A stretch of DNA of 64,000 bases, taken from assembly GCA_027605045.1 (NCBI GenBank), contig JAQFWX010000022.1, positions 558,001-622,000 of the forward strand, in the 5' to 3' direction. The DNA comes from Phallus indusiatus. Taxonomy: Eukaryota > Basidiomycota > Agaricomycetes > Phallales > Phallaceae. Made by a program: the position numbers and the translations under genes. Shown here piece by piece: positions 44,801-56,618 of this stretch. The stretch's first letter is position 1; the number at the start of each line of letters is the position of its first letter. Under the pieces are notes generated by a model, which saw only the letters and a list, made by a program, of their open reading frames with translations, did not search any database and had not been told where the DNA came from.

Positions 44801-45365
44801 TAGATCCCGTACCTGGTGCAGGCAGATCTACCGCTCTGCTTTTTCCTTTGTCAGAGCGTGCTCATGCAGGCTCTGCTTCAGGAGACAAGTCTGTCGTCCT
44901 GACCTGGTCCCTGTCAGTGCCCGTGGTAACAGGCTCTGGCTCGGGGTTTTCAACTCCTGCATTGACGTTCTCGATTAATCGAGCTAGTCTCTGCAGTTCT
45001 GACGGGGACATATTCCCGTTCCTCACGCCATCGAGCAACGATGCGTGAACAGCGTTCATGGCCTCATCCCTTCGGATGGACCTATCACTCCTAACGCTAA
45101 GTCTGGAGCGACCAGATGCTATGGACTTTACGTCCTCATCTTCTTCATCAGCAAGTTGGGGCTGATGGTCCATCGTCTGCGACACAGGACGAGTGGGATT
45201 TTGGGTTGATGCATCCACTCTCTCCCATGTGGATGACTCTCCTTCGAGGGTTCCTTCCCTAGACGGGTCGGGATTTTCGGTTTGCACTGGCCCGGGTGGG
45301 TCAGGCTGGTTGGAATCAGGTGTACCACGATCTGGTGCACTCTGACTCCTGGTAGTAGGAGCCAT
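38835..45365 (-). pseudogene. gag-pol polyprotein of element H copy 2, one nonsense codon
   Basis: The ATG at 45365 (MAPTTRSQSAP) opens a single frame of about 2,176 codons to 38835, with one TGA at 44862-44864. Domains in order are a low-complexity N-terminus, Gag, a CCHC knuckle (CFNCGQVGHYRNAC), protease (LVDSGCQGM), and RT with AYIDDVFVYSN. RNase H (VVTDGSKCGVGAYYGQ) comes next, then an integrase zinc finger (HQIVGHFGRYKTSQ, CRSCGTCQ), an integrase core with the DDE Asp and Glu regions (GMDFVGPLPV, IVSDRDARF, GSTERANRSIGQIL), and a C-terminal chromodomain (EFLVQWTLGDTTWEPYS). Gag and Pol share one frame with no frameshift, as in Tf1-type elements. One point reversion would restore the frame, so the copy is nearly intact. 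Confidence 0.94.
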
Positions 45366-45450
45366 TGAATCCTCCTGCAATAGGAAGGGTTAATTTCGCT
45401 TGCTTAATACAGCGGCGGGTTGTTTTTAACGCCTTTGGTGTTAAAAAAGA

Positions 45451-45770
45451 TGTAACGTTTCATTACTTTTTATAGTGTACTGCGTACGGTACACAAGTTT
45501 TATCACGCTGTAGTTTCACACCACGAATAACAGACCAAGGGTGCTGTATTTTTTATGGTGTAAAACAAAATGTGCGTGCTGAATCAGCACGTGCGTAGCT
45601 ACTACTAATGTATAGTTATTACATAACGGCTCGCCGCGACGCGGCGAGCCAGAGGCATTAAGCACCTCTGTTACTAGAGTAAGTAATAGTAACTACTGCA
45701 GAGGGCGAAGCCCTCTGCATATGCCTAAGTGGCATATACTCGGTCCACCGCATGCGGTGGATCCGTTACA
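45451..45770 (-). repeat. 5' LTR of element H copy 2
   Basis: 320 bp. Several CpG sites present in the other LTRs are TpG or CpA here, and two hairpins have lost one pair each as a result. The target duplication AGAAG follows at 45771-45775. Confidence 0.93.
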
Positions 45771-45775
45771 AGAAG

Positions 45776-47683
45776 ATAGTGGATTCAGAAGCACAAATCA
45801 AGATTCTGAAGATGAAAAGGAAGGCACTCAAGGCCCCACCCAAAGCAAAGCCAGCAAACATCCCAGACAAAGACGATGAAGTCTTCAAGCTCGGCAAAAA
45901 ATACGTGCTTACCGTATCATTGTGGCTTCATAACCAAGATGACGCTTTCACGGTAGAAGAAGACCCAGGATACCAATTCAGTCTCAAGCAGTATTCCCAT
46001 GATAAAAAAGACATTGCAATAGTCATGCAAGGTCAGCTGCGTGATCTAAAGGAATTCATCCCGAAGCACCTACATGGTAGTTTTGGCGACCGAATATTTC
46101 AAAGCAAGGTATTTATTTATTAATGTAATATTCCAGACTCCCAATTATTAACGTCAATATATAGTTTATCGATGGGATGGGTAAGCAATGAGGGATTGCT
46201 ATCAGTCACGTACGGCATGGGTTCAAGACCATATTCGAGGGTTCTGGGTTTGATACTGAGGACAAGGATGAGCGGCTTCAGCTAAATGGTTGGTCCACAG
46301 AGGGCGGTGTTCCAGGCTTCCGCTGGGATGCACCAATTGCTTACGAAAACTACGAAAAGCAAACTAGCGATGGCAAAAGCACCAGAGTATTCCATAACGA
46401 GGCCATACTTCGCGTAAGTTTATATCAAAAGAAGTACAACGGCTGCTTGACAAAATTCTCAGGCATATTTATTGATTTATCACGGCAGAGGTGGTTTAGA
46501 CAGTTTCAGCACGCTTAAAAGCAAACATGGCGGTCGACCATCTATTGGATCCTCGTGGAACCTGCACGAAGTTACTCCATCTATGTTGGCTATTGTCACA
46601 ACAATTGTAAGTTACATTTTAGATACTTGTCATGTTCGCTCGTTGAGTTATGGCTCTTAGCTTCGATGCGTGCTTGCTAAGGATGAACTTTCTCCCTCGA
46701 GACCTAAGGGCCAGCCGGGCATTCACTATCATAAGTGTTTGGATACCTACCTGATGCTTTGTGCAAAACGCCGGAAGAGTCTGCGGTTGAAAAGTACAAT
46801 TGATTGGGCCAATGAATTGCTATATCCTCAAAAGCAAAACATTGACTCCCATATGGATTTAGACCAAGAAGAGATTGATAGGATTATTATGGCATCAAGT
46901 TCGGATTACGAAGATAATGAAAATAACCCGGAAATGAGGGATATGTGTGAGAATAAGGATGATCCGCCCCAACATAATGCAAGTGTTATGCACTTCATAT
47001 ATAATCTGATCTGATTCTTCTATTCACAGACACCATCAGATATTGATGCTGAGATTGTACCTAATATGGCGTCTCGGAATGTGAACACTAGAGTAAGCCC
47101 TAGACGAATCATTACTTGTTGGATCATCTTAAGATATTTGCAGCGCCAGACTCGTCGCATCGTATCATCTATTACACCAGAAGCTCCCGCCTCTCCTGAA
47201 CTTTCTGAACATCCTGAACTTCCAGTTTCTTCGCCTCCAGCATCTCCTGTACTTCCGGACTCTCCTGAACACTCAGCTTCCACGACAACTTCAGCTCCTG
47301 TCATACCTTCTAGATCCCGTGCTCCTGTTGCTGCATCTCGTGCTCCGGTTTCTGCATCTCGCACTCCTGTTGCTCCATCTCGTATTCCTGTCTCTCAATC
47401 TCGTATTTCCGTCTCTCGACCTCAGACTCCTGTAACGTCCCAAGCTAGCCCGTCCACAGAGCCCCCGGCCATGACCGTTTATGGTGTAAACGAGCCTAGC
47501 GTACCACAAGCTAGTACACGTGCTCGTGGTGGGCAGAAACGTGGCCGTGATGAAGCTGATGCTGAACCCACCACACGCAGACTAAGGTCAAGGAATAATC
47601 CGGATCCGGTAACTGAGCAAGACACTACGAAGGATGCTAGGAAAGGCAGCGGTAGAAAAGGGAAGAATAAAGCAAAAAAATAG
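45776..47683 (+). pseudogene. 3' part of the host-type gene disrupted by element H copy 2
   Basis: The first piece (45776-46108) continues the frame broken at 36560, with KKYVLTVSLWLHNQDDAF and HLHGSFGDRIFQSK. Further exons begin at 46165, 46463 (AYLLIYHGRGGLDSF ... GSSWNLHEVTPSML) and 46661 (LRCVLAKDEL ... DWANELLYPQ), joined by GT-AG introns. After about 47066 the product becomes Pro/Ser-rich, with repeated SR-x-PV units. It ends in basic nuclear-signal-like segments (GQKRGRDEADAEPTTRRLRS, RKGKNKAKK). A single-base shift near 46185 breaks the third piece. I cannot name the family with confidence. The layout resembles the repetitive Agaricomycete DUF6698-type hypothetical proteins, which should be tested. 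Confidence 0.6.
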
Positions 47684-47778
47684 AATGGATTAGTTTAGTA
47701 TTTCTTAATATCTCGCTTTCTCATTTAGGTACACATGTTCTTAAAGTCTATTAAGACTTAATAAACGTTTTTGGCTAA

Positions 47779-48428
47779 TTAACAGGGTTCACAGCAATTG
47801 CAACTGGTAAAGCTACGTAAAATGTCATTATATACAGTTAATTGTATTGCTTCCTCTCTTTTCCTCTCTTCATTGGTATCCCGTATTATTTCGAAAATCG
47901 CGCGCAGATCTTTGACCGTGTGTCTTAGCTCTTTGATGGTCGCATGGAGCATTTGGCGGTCTTTTTTTTCTTCTGCTTCGTGTCCGACATTTGATTCGGC
48001 TGTGGGAGAGATGTCCTATAATAACACTCAAAGTAAGCATTTGTTGTTCAGTCTCAATAGTTACATACCATAGCGTGTACATTCCTTTCCTCTCCGGAAT
48101 CACACAGAGATCCGGCATTGTTTACAAGTTGTTGCAAACGCTTGGAGACATTCCTAAGTCTTTCCGGTGTAGCACCTGTCAAATGTTATTGTATGATAAT
48201 TATTTATTGACTGTTAGACGTACCGATACGATCTATATCAGATAGGGTCATCCTTTTTTGTGGACCCCCAATTTCATCACAGAAAGCGAAAGGGTCGGAA
48301 GTTGGGTGAAGGAGACGACCATTATATTCACTATCGTGACCTGAACCTGAAAGGTCCGTGTCAGATTCTGTCTCAGGGATAATGATATTTCGAGGATCGG
48401 GGTGGGAAACGGCTGTCGAATGTGGCAT
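47779..48428 (-). CDS. Small coiled-coil protein of unknown function, three exons, 182 aa
   Basis: Exons on the minus strand are 48428-48224, 48175-48069 and 48015-47779. All junctions are GT-AG and the phase is kept. The start MPHSTAVSHPDPRNIII leads an acidic, disordered N-terminus (PETESDTDLSGSGHDSEY). A helical part follows (MTLSDIDRIGATPERLRNVSKRLQQLV), then a likely coiled coil (LHATIKELRHTVKDLRAIFEII) and a Cys-rich end (SCNCCEPC). It converges with the disrupted gene ending at 47683, about 95 bp away. In Agaricomycete repeats such small coiled-coil genes often accompany transposon-linked genes, so it may belong to the same mobile unit. No family was recognised. Confidence 0.55.
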
Positions 48429-49142
48429 GGTTGAAGTCGAATGTTGAATTTTGGTTTATTTGGCTCAAGCTTGGTTCGGCATAAACGCCCGACAGGCAAG
48501 CTAAAGCGCCTGAACTTTTTTTTCATGCTCCGCTTTTCTCTTTCTCTCTCTTACTATTGTGTCATTTTCGATGCCTGATTATGCTATTGTGAAATCTTAT
48601 GCGTCGTCGACGGCCTCAAGCTGGAAGAATTTCAAAAAGAAATACATTATTTGCCAGGTTCGAACGTTTTAGTTGATTTTGTTTTCACCAGTGATACGTG
48701 CGCGCAGGAGCATACAGGAAAGATAAGGGAACCAGATAGTTGTTTGTGTGATAGAAAAGAGAGTATAGAATAGAGATATAGTGTAGTTAAGTCGAATAGA
48801 ATGACTCAAATGCGTATTGTGAGACTGAGGGAAAAGCTGCAATACAATCCAAGAAAACTGATGATATTTGGAGTCTAAAAGCGACTGGTTTATATACAAA
48901 TTTGTGGTTTAGTTTCCGAGTGAAAATCGGAATACCAGTTATCTAAAATGTGAAGAAAACGAGGGAAAAGCATGTGGAAAGTGAATACATGGTCTGAGAA
49001 ATGGAAATTCAAGAAATTGTACTGAATAAAATCGCGATTAGAATGTAGGAAAAGGAGAGAAAATGTGAAGAAAAGTGAGGGATCAAGCCAAACCCAAGCC
49101 TAAGTCATTTATCTCTTTTATAATTTCCATCTGGAGCACGGG
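48429..49142. other. Intergenic, no gene recognised
   Basis: There are only short open frames on both strands. It probably includes the promoter of the 182-aa gene. I saw no repeats with clear boundaries. Confidence 0.5.
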
Positions 49143-49532
49143 TGTTAGGGCTACTCAGCTCAGGCTAGAGGGAGGGGATCCTAAGATAATATATTGCGGA
49201 AAACACTAACTACTCACCTAGAGGGAGGGGATCCTAAGAGAACAAGCTTAGGGACCCTCACTCTAGGGACAGCGACTATATACATGAAAAACGATAGCGC
49301 GGCGTGCGGCCCTGACACAACTAAGTGCTAGGCGCCCGAACCGAACCTAAGCGACGTGATGTCACGGGCATCACGCCGAGTACGACGCGCGACGTAAAGA
49401 AAGTGAAATAGAGGCAGAACGAGGAAACGGAAAATGGAAGTAATGGACGGGAAATGTAAATGAAATAGAAATAAACATATACCGATGATAATAAATAAGG
49501 AAAGTAAGGGGACGCGGTAGCGTACCCTGACA
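49143..49532 (-). mobile_element. Solo LTR of element T family
   Basis: TGTTAGGG...CCCTGACA (390 bp) with an exact duplication, ACGGG (49138-49142, 49533-49537). It is very close in sequence to the copy at 4585-4977 (shared GGCTAG and ATTGCGGAAAAC variants), so these two form a subgroup. Confidence 0.95.
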
Positions 49533-50689
49533 ACGGGAATGGTGCATATACGCTGTCTCCAACTAGTCTGGCTGTGCTGCACTGCTCGGAGTAATACTGC
49601 GTCCGGGGCGCTAATTATGCTTAATCTCTTCGTAAGTCGTTTCCGCAAGCAACACCAGGTCTTACGTCTCTGAGCCAGGAAGCTAAGAACTACAAATCGT
49701 TAACCAGCAATTTAATTCTTTCGTCGAAGAAGCATGGCCAATTGAATGGCGCTGTTCAGGCGTCGGGCGATTGTTGAGCTCACTGGAAACAATACAGCAA
49801 CAACAAAGGTTAGAGACTGGTCATCTGTCATTCGCGCATTACAAGAAATCACAGAAGGCCAGATAGGTTGATCAATGACACTCGACTTGGACTTGTTTAG
49901 TGGAGCAGCTCTTTTGACGAGGTCGCGCCTTGTAGGTTTAGTATATCTTTTTCGCAAGCTCATCTCACGGTTTAAGTACAGGTTTTATGGAATCAAGATT
50001 GTTACAATTATAGGAGGTATGTAATTTGCCATGTCAGTGGGATTGGTGAAAAACGCTTTACCAGCAGACCTTTATTTTGCCGTCACGTTGTACACTATTC
50101 AACTAGGTATGTGCTTAGTTGTGTCAACTTAGTGTTCAAGTTGGTCTGACTGAAAACTTCTTAGAACTTTTGTCGCCCATTCAGGCTGCGTCGGCTGCTC
50201 GTCTATTTTTGGTATTGATCCTTTGAGTGAGAGTTTGAACCTAAGATGTGATTATGTAATCCCAAATGAATTATATACTCTTCGTTAAATAATATATGAT
50301 AATTATCTCAATTCATTCCAGATATGATACCGGAGTTTATGAACCCACTGTGTCGTATATTTACCAAAAGAAGACAAAGTAACCTAGCTGTTGTAATAAT
50401 AAACCTAAGGATATGTTAAAAAAACGAAACCAATTGATATTAACCTAGACCTGTGTTAACAAACCTGTAAACAACTTTTAAAATTGACCTCATCTCAAAA
50501 TAAGGCCGGCTCATAATTAAAAAAACGTTTGTAAAAGCTTTGAGCTAGATTTTTAAGCTTTATAAACTGCCCCGAAGCTTACAGCTTTTTTTGGTTTATA
50601 AAGGTTTAAAAACCTATTTGGATTTTTGTGACATCGCGCATATATATACTACACTCCAAGATATCGGTTAAGAAAATGTCTCCCTGTTG
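49533..50689. other. Unassigned region with a MITE right end near 50633
   Basis: Short decayed frames only. Near 50570-50633 GTTTATAAA words lead to GGATTTTTGTGACA, the inverted form of the MITE ends at 27649 and 30538. The sequence after it matches 61018 on (GCGCGCATATA), indicating the insertion point. I could not fix its left end. Confidence 0.45.
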
Positions 50690-52160
50690 TGCCTAAATAT
50701 TTTTTACATACTACACTTTGCTCAAAATCGATATCAAAAACATCATCAATAGCACCAATCATACTGTACTCCATCCTCACCGTTACACCCAACCGCTCAC
50801 AAACAGCCATCAATGCATTCTTCCTCATATCGCGCGTCCAGCTTGCTTCACGTAGCCCGTGTGCCCGTTATGGTTCGTAAGCCATCCATCCATCCTACTT
50901 CGACAATTTTAAGTTTGTCAGCTTTAGAAGAAGCGAGAGGAAGGTGTCGTAAGGTGCGTTTGGGGGGATGAAGATGTCCTAGGTTTGTGAAATAAAAGGG
51001 GCCCGGGAGAGCGTCCTACTGGGATAAGTTTGAGAAACTGACATTCCTGTCGCCTTAAAAATCGTGCAACATGAGAGCCAAGAGTGTGTGTTCGTATGTT
51101 TTGCCGAAAAGAGTTATGGCTTTGAGCGTCTCGGCGGCGTTACCATACGAAAGACCTGAAACGAGAGCTTGCAAGTTTGTGCACATGTCAGAAGAAAGAA
51201 GCCACAAGTAATTTGCAGCTGATGCATCGTGAAACCGAATAAAATACAATGACGAAGCGTTGTCGTTGGGAGTTCTCTGAATGGGCGCGTTGCTTAGAGT
51301 TTGAGAGACTTGATCCTCTCCCATCGACTGAATGCGGGACCGAACATCCGAAGACGCGCCGGATCTATAAGGGTCAACAGTTTGAGATTGGTGAATTTGA
51401 GGAGGCCTTCCGCGATGCGACCATTGATGAGATCGGGCGGATGAAATCAACTGCGTTGTGCGACACTCGCGGACGCGAGTAGTAGTCGCTCAAACTGGTC
51501 GGGCTGGTGATGACCGTGGAAGAGGACATGGATAGGTCCGCGACGTCGATTTGCCATATTGTCCAGTTGTTGGGTTGTATAGTTGAGTATCTGTCCTGTG
51601 GATTGTTTTCCAATCGGGAACGGACGGATGAAGGGGAGTGTGATGAAGATGAAGAGGAGGTGTGGGGGGTGGTGGCGACGTGGAGTCCGACTTGTACTAC
51701 CTGGAGCTGGTGCGAGAGGACGTGGTCCCCTCGATGTGCCGCTGCATCTGAGTCTGAGCTCTGAGAATGATAAATTCAAACGCGATACTGCTACAGCAAG
51801 TTGACGGTCCTTCTGAAAAGCACGGGCAGACCGCGTAATGCATCAGCGGTGTGTACTTGTATATCTTCAAGAAAAACGTCGCTAGCACGAAATCGCCATT
51901 ACTTTGGAACGGAGGCTAGACAGCGGTAGACGTTGAGTCTGCTGTGTAGCTTTGAGAAGTCGGAGGGTGGATGAGAGAGCTGGTTTTGTTTTGCGTAGAC
52001 GTCTTGAAAGATCGGTCGCTTTTCGAATAGAATCAGTAAGCTCTAGTAGTATATATAAATTTGAATACATACCACAATTCATACGGCAAAGTTGACGGTC
52101 GTTTTTTAAAAGCGCGAGATCTTCAGGAAAAACGTCTCTAGCGACGCGGAGTTTGATCAT
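50690..52160 (-). pseudogene. F-box family pseudogene (copy F2)
   Basis: On the minus strand from 52160 a decayed fragment of the F-box gene is followed by LRVARDVFPEDL. A GT-donor intron then follows, with QDVYAKQNQLSHPP and HSRLNVYRCLASV after it, parallel to the gene at 20184-21678. Further down, segments match its mid and C-terminal parts (near 50890-50990, equivalent to 20380-20490). Frames are broken many times. The order of some pieces suggests partial duplication of the N-terminus. Confidence 0.65.
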
Positions 52161-52202
52161 GAGTGCATGAGGGTTTAAACGTTTACGCGTTTACGGTTTG
52201 AA

Positions 52203-52277
52203 CACTGATGGATCATAATCACAGGATTCCAGAACTTGCATTTCAAGCCCTGTTGTTCGTGCTCGTAGCAAGGATAT
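52203..52277 (+). pseudogene. DUF6533-type gene fragment (copy P5), left of element T
   Basis: It encodes LMDHNHRIPELAFQALLFVLVAR, the same exon as in P2 near 26179. The codon run is interrupted at GATAT by element T and resumes at 58478 (SILDWKGVSNGNLL). Upstream exons are absent. Confidence 0.75.
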
Positions 52278-52665
52278 TGTTAGGGCTACTCAGCTCACAC
52301 TAGAGGGAGGGGATCCTAAGTAAATATATTGGAAGGTAACTACACTACTCACCTAGAGGGAGGGGATCCTAAGAGAACAAGCTTAGGGACCCTCACTCTA
52401 GGTACAGCTACTATATACATAAAACGACGACGCGGCGTGCGGCCCTGGCACAGCTAAGTGCCAGGCGCCCAAGCCGAGCCTAAGCGACGTGATGTCACGG
52501 GCATCACGCCGTGTACGAGCGCGCAACGCGCGCGAGCAGAGAAGGTGAAATATGGACGGAGAGAATAAACGGATGGTAGAGGCAATGCACAGGAAATATA
52601 AATAAGATAGAAATAGATATATACCGATGATAATAAATGAGGGGACGCGGTAGCGTACCCTGACA
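52278..52665 (-). repeat. 3' LTR of element T
   Basis: 388 bp. A purine-rich tract on the minus strand (GAAGGGGGGGTGG, about 52666-52678) directly precedes it and is the likely plus-strand primer. Confidence 0.94.
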
Positions 52666-52676
52666 CCACCCCCCCT

Positions 52677-55600
52677 TCAACGAGGCGGCGTCCCGACGCC
52701 TGTAGCTTCGACTAATGATGCTTGCAACTTGGAGAAATCGAACCGAGGGCGACGATGGAAAAGGAGACCGTTTATCGAGCGCGGCGCACTCGGGTGCTCA
52801 CGGTGGAACTGCCTAATGAGATCTGGGGCTGCAATATTCGACTCGGGTTCCCATTGATCATGCTCGGGACCATAGCCTTCCCAACGCACCTTATATTCGA
52901 GTCGTCTCCGGAATACACGACTGTCCAAAATCCGTTCCACGACGTAGTGCTCACCGTCATCTCTGACCTCTGGAGGTGGGGGAGCCTTGACGCGACGACC
53001 CGGGATTGTATCTTCAACCTTTGGACGCAACTTCCCGACGTGGAATACTGGATGAAGCCTTGACATCGACAGTGGTAAACGCAGCTTATATGCGTGCGAC
53101 CCGACCTTGCTGACTATCGGAAAAGGCCCTAAGTACCGGTGCGATAACTTGGCGGAGGGCCTGGTGGTACGAATGTCGCTCGAATCGAGGTATACCTTGT
53201 CGCCAACCTTGTATTCAGGTGCCGGGATGTGTTTCCGATCGTAGTACTTGGCCATCTCGTCCTTCGACTTGGCTATGGCGGCCTTGGCTTCCTCTATCGT
53301 TGACTCCATACGCGTCTTGAACTCGTTGACAGATTCGATCTTGGAGTCGGCAACCAGCGGTTCGAATCCCATACGAGGATGTCGTCCAGTGTCGAGCTCA
53401 AACGGTGTCGCGCGTTGCTGAGTGTACGTGGTTGTTATATGCGAACTCAGCCAAAGGCAGTATCTGGTCCCAGTCGTCCTGCCGCTCAGAGGTGAAAAGT
53501 CGAAGGTATTGTTCGACTTCTGCGTTGACACGCTCTGTCTGACCATCGGTTTGAGGATGATATGCCGTAGAGGGTGCAAGCCGTATGCCAAGGAGCCTAG
53601 AAAGCTCCTGTGTGAAGCGGGACGCGAACTGGGGACCTCTGTCAGAGATCACCTTCATGGGGAGACCATGGAGCTTCCAGACGTGTTGAAGGTACAGACG
53701 GGCTAGACCTGTCGCGTCAAGTGTCGTAAATGTCGGCACGAAATGAACCCGTTTGGTGAGAGAGTCGACGACAGAGAGGATTGCGTCGAAACCGTTGGAT
53801 TCTGGCAGCTCCACGATGAAGTCGACTGAGATGTGTTCCCAGGGTCGACTTGGCACTTCTGTGGGTCGGAGAAGGCCATAGGGAGCATGACGAGGGGGTT
53901 TCGTACGTAGACACATGTCGCAGGCCTCGACGTAGTGTTGGACATACCTGGAGACACCTGGCCACCAGAAGGTGCGCGAAACGAGCTCGAGGGTCTTGAA
54001 ACGACCCGGGTGACCACCGAGTTTGGTGTCGTGGTGCCTGGAAAGGATTTTCCGACGCAGCTCGTCGACGTTTGGCACGTAAACCTTGCCGCGATAATAG
54101 AGGAGGTCCTGGTCTTCAAACCATTCCAATGAGTGAGCTGAACGACCACCCAGTGCACGAAGTGTTGCAACGGCTTTGGAAACGCTATCTTCGACCTTGC
54201 CTTCCCGATTGGCCTTGCGAATCTGGCGTAGCAAGTCCTCCTCCTCCCTTTAAGGCGGAATGTTTGCAGAGCATTGATTGCAAACATTTCGGGTCGGATT
54301 AGGGTGACGCCACGATTGTCGTCCTTTCCCGAGCCATGATCTGGGCGGCGGGATAGGCCATCAGGTTTCCCCATCGACTTGCCCGGTATATGCTGTAGGG
54401 TGAAGTCGAATCGCGAGAGATATACTGACCATCTAGCTTGACGACGATTGAGGTTACGCGCGGACATGAAATACTCGAGATTCTTGTGATCAGTCCGTAT
54501 GTCGATAGGGTGAGATGCGCCTTCGAGAAAGTGTCGCCATTCCTCTAAAGATCGTATGATAGCGAGCATCTCCTTGTCGTGAATCTCATAGTTGCGTTCG
54601 ACAGGGCTGAGGGCCTTCGAGAAGAACGCAACTGGGTGCCATTTACCGTCCTCGTTTGACAACTGTGAGAGAACTGCGCCTGTTGCAAAGTCGGAGCTGT
54701 CTGCTTCAACCCGGTAAGGATTAGCGGGGTTGGGAATGAGAAGAATGGGGGCAGAGGTGATCGACGACTTCAGAGTATCGAAAGCATGCTGACAAGTGTC
54801 GGACCAGACGAAGGGCGTATCTTTCTTGGTTAACCCGAACATGGGATTGGCAATACGTGCGAAATCCTTGATAAACCGATGGTAGAAGTTGGCGAAGCCC
54901 AAGAAGGACTGAACCTCAGTGATGTTCTTCGGGATGGGCCAGTCTCTGACACCCGAGACTTTCGCGGGATCCATCTCGACTGTGTTCTCGGAAATGACAA
55001 CACCCAAGTACTCGATCTTAGTCCGGCAGAACTCGCACTTCTCAGCCTTGAGATACAGCTTGTGCTCGCGGAGACGTTCGAGAACGCGTCGTGTTACCTG
55101 GTCATGTTGTTCCCGATCCCGAGTATAGATGAGAATGTCGTCGATGTAGACGGCAACGACACCTTCCGAGATCATGTCCTCGAAGATCTCGTTCATCATT
55201 GTCTGGAAGGTCGCAGGGCTATTTGTGAGACCAAAGAACATTACCAGAGGTTCGAAAAGGCCGCGGTTGGTGCGGAAAGCAGCCTTCCACTCGTCTCCTT
55301 CCTTTATCCGCACATTGTTGTAACCCCAGCGCACGTCCAGCTTGGTAAAGTACCGGGCACCTTGCAATTTGTTGATGAGCTCTGAGATCAGGGGCAGCGG
55401 GTAACGGTTCTTAATCGTCATAGCATTCAATGCCCGATAGTCCTGGATGAGACGAAGAGAGCCATCTTTCTTCTTAATGAAGAATACCGGGGATGCCATG
55501 GGCGACTTGGAGGGTCGGATTCGTCCAGACGCAAGGTTTTCTTCTAGAAACGCGTCTAACTCGGCCTGCTCGTTGGGTGACAACGGGTAGATCTTGCACG

Positions 55601-56618
55601 ACTTGGGCTCAGAACCTGGCACAAGCTCTATCGGGTGGTCCCACTTCTTCGATTGCGGCAACGAGTCGAACGACTCCTTCGAGAAAATGTCGGCAAAGTC
55701 GTGGAACCTCTCTGGCACGATATCCCGAAAACCTTTGGGTGCTGGTGCGTCCGCGTTGTTGGCGTGAGCTCGAGCCAGTCGCTGGGAGATGGTCTCGGTG
55801 GCATATATGCGGTGAGTGTCGGGCTTGTCGGGTAGCATAGACATCGCGAACAGTCGATCACCCTCTTCAATCTCAGACTCGACGTCGACCAGGTCTGGTA
55901 TGTCAGGATCATCGGCCTCAGTGTCGTCGAGCTCTGGCAGAGGTGCGCGTCGGATCTGTTGGAACGCGCGCTTAGAGAGCTTACCCGCTGGCCAGCGTGG
56001 GGCACAAGACCGACAGCTGGGGCTGCAGCGCATGAACTCTACTTGACCAGTTGTGTAGTCTATGACGGGATTGTGAGCCTTGAACCACGGCAGTCCAAAC
56101 AGGACGGGATACTTGAGTGAGGTAACGGCAAACAAGGTGCGTTCAGAGTGATCCCGAAAGCGAACAACGAGGTCGACAACGTGGGTGATAGAGCCAGCGT
56201 GGTTGGGCGTACCGTCGACGTTAAACACGGGAATTGGTTTAGCAAGGCGTACAGAGGGAAGCCGATGTTTCTCGACAAAGTCGCGATCGAGGAACATACC
56301 GCTAGCCCCGGTGTCCAGCATGGCCTTGCTGTGCAGCAGGGCTCCGGTGTCAACACTCTGTAGCTCTACTGGAATCTCTAGCTTCTGCGTGCCTGCGGTA
56401 GCTGCGAGTCGGTATTCCTTTGGCAATGCACGACGTTGAGAAGGCGACAGCATACATGGGGTAGAAACAGAACGTGTGGCAGGTGGAGGCGGTTCTTTGG
56501 GTTTGTCAGGGGATGCAGCAGGGGTAGTTAGATTCGAATCAGAAGTGTCATTTTGTTCGCGATCTATGTACAAAATGTCGAATCTATTAGATGTCGGCAA
56601 CGAGGGTGCATCTATCAC
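52677..56618 (-). pseudogene. pol of element T: protease, RT, RNase H, integrase, chromodomain
   Basis: The pol frame overlaps the end of gag in a different frame. The protease has DTGAS at 56301-56315. RT has FIKKKDGSLRLIQDYRALN and the catalytic YIDD at 55137-55148. RNase H follows (EADSSDFATGAVLSQ, IHDKEMLAIIRSLEEWRHFL). Near 54240 the frame shifts, and the integrase continues in the next frame: zinc finger HHDTKLGGHPGRFKT with CDMCLRTKP, then VDFIVELP, VISDRGPQF and QTERVNAEVEQYL, the DDE core. A second shift near 53410 leads into RATPFELDTGRHPRM, a GPF-type module and a C-terminal chromodomain (VVERILDSRVFRRRLEYKVRW ... WEPESN). The order PR-RT-RH-IN-chromodomain identifies a chromovirus. 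The two shifts inactivate this copy unless they are assembly errors. Confidence 0.93.

Larger units (their letters stand above)
36561..45770 (-). mobile_element. Element H copy 2: complete hairpin-rich chromovirus, 9,210 bp
   Basis: Two 320-bp LTRs, a gag-pol frame, an extra ORF and a polypurine tract are all on the minus strand. An exact 5-bp target duplication, AGAAG, flanks it (36556-36560 and 45771-45775). The LTRs differ at about 12 positions by hand count, so this insertion appears older than copy 1 by that measure. Gag-pol is one long frame with a single TGA (44862-44864) where copy 1 has CGA. The extra ORF is intact. It lies in an exon of the gene at 36367-47683. Confidence 0.96.

Noticed and set aside
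46181..46205. Intron at 46181-46205 to bridge the frame change in the disrupted gene
   Set aside because: A 25-nt intron is implausible. A one-base indel explains the change.
49712..49963. 83-codon minus-strand frame at 49712-49963
   Set aside because: No homology recognised, no neighbouring exon, in a decayed region.
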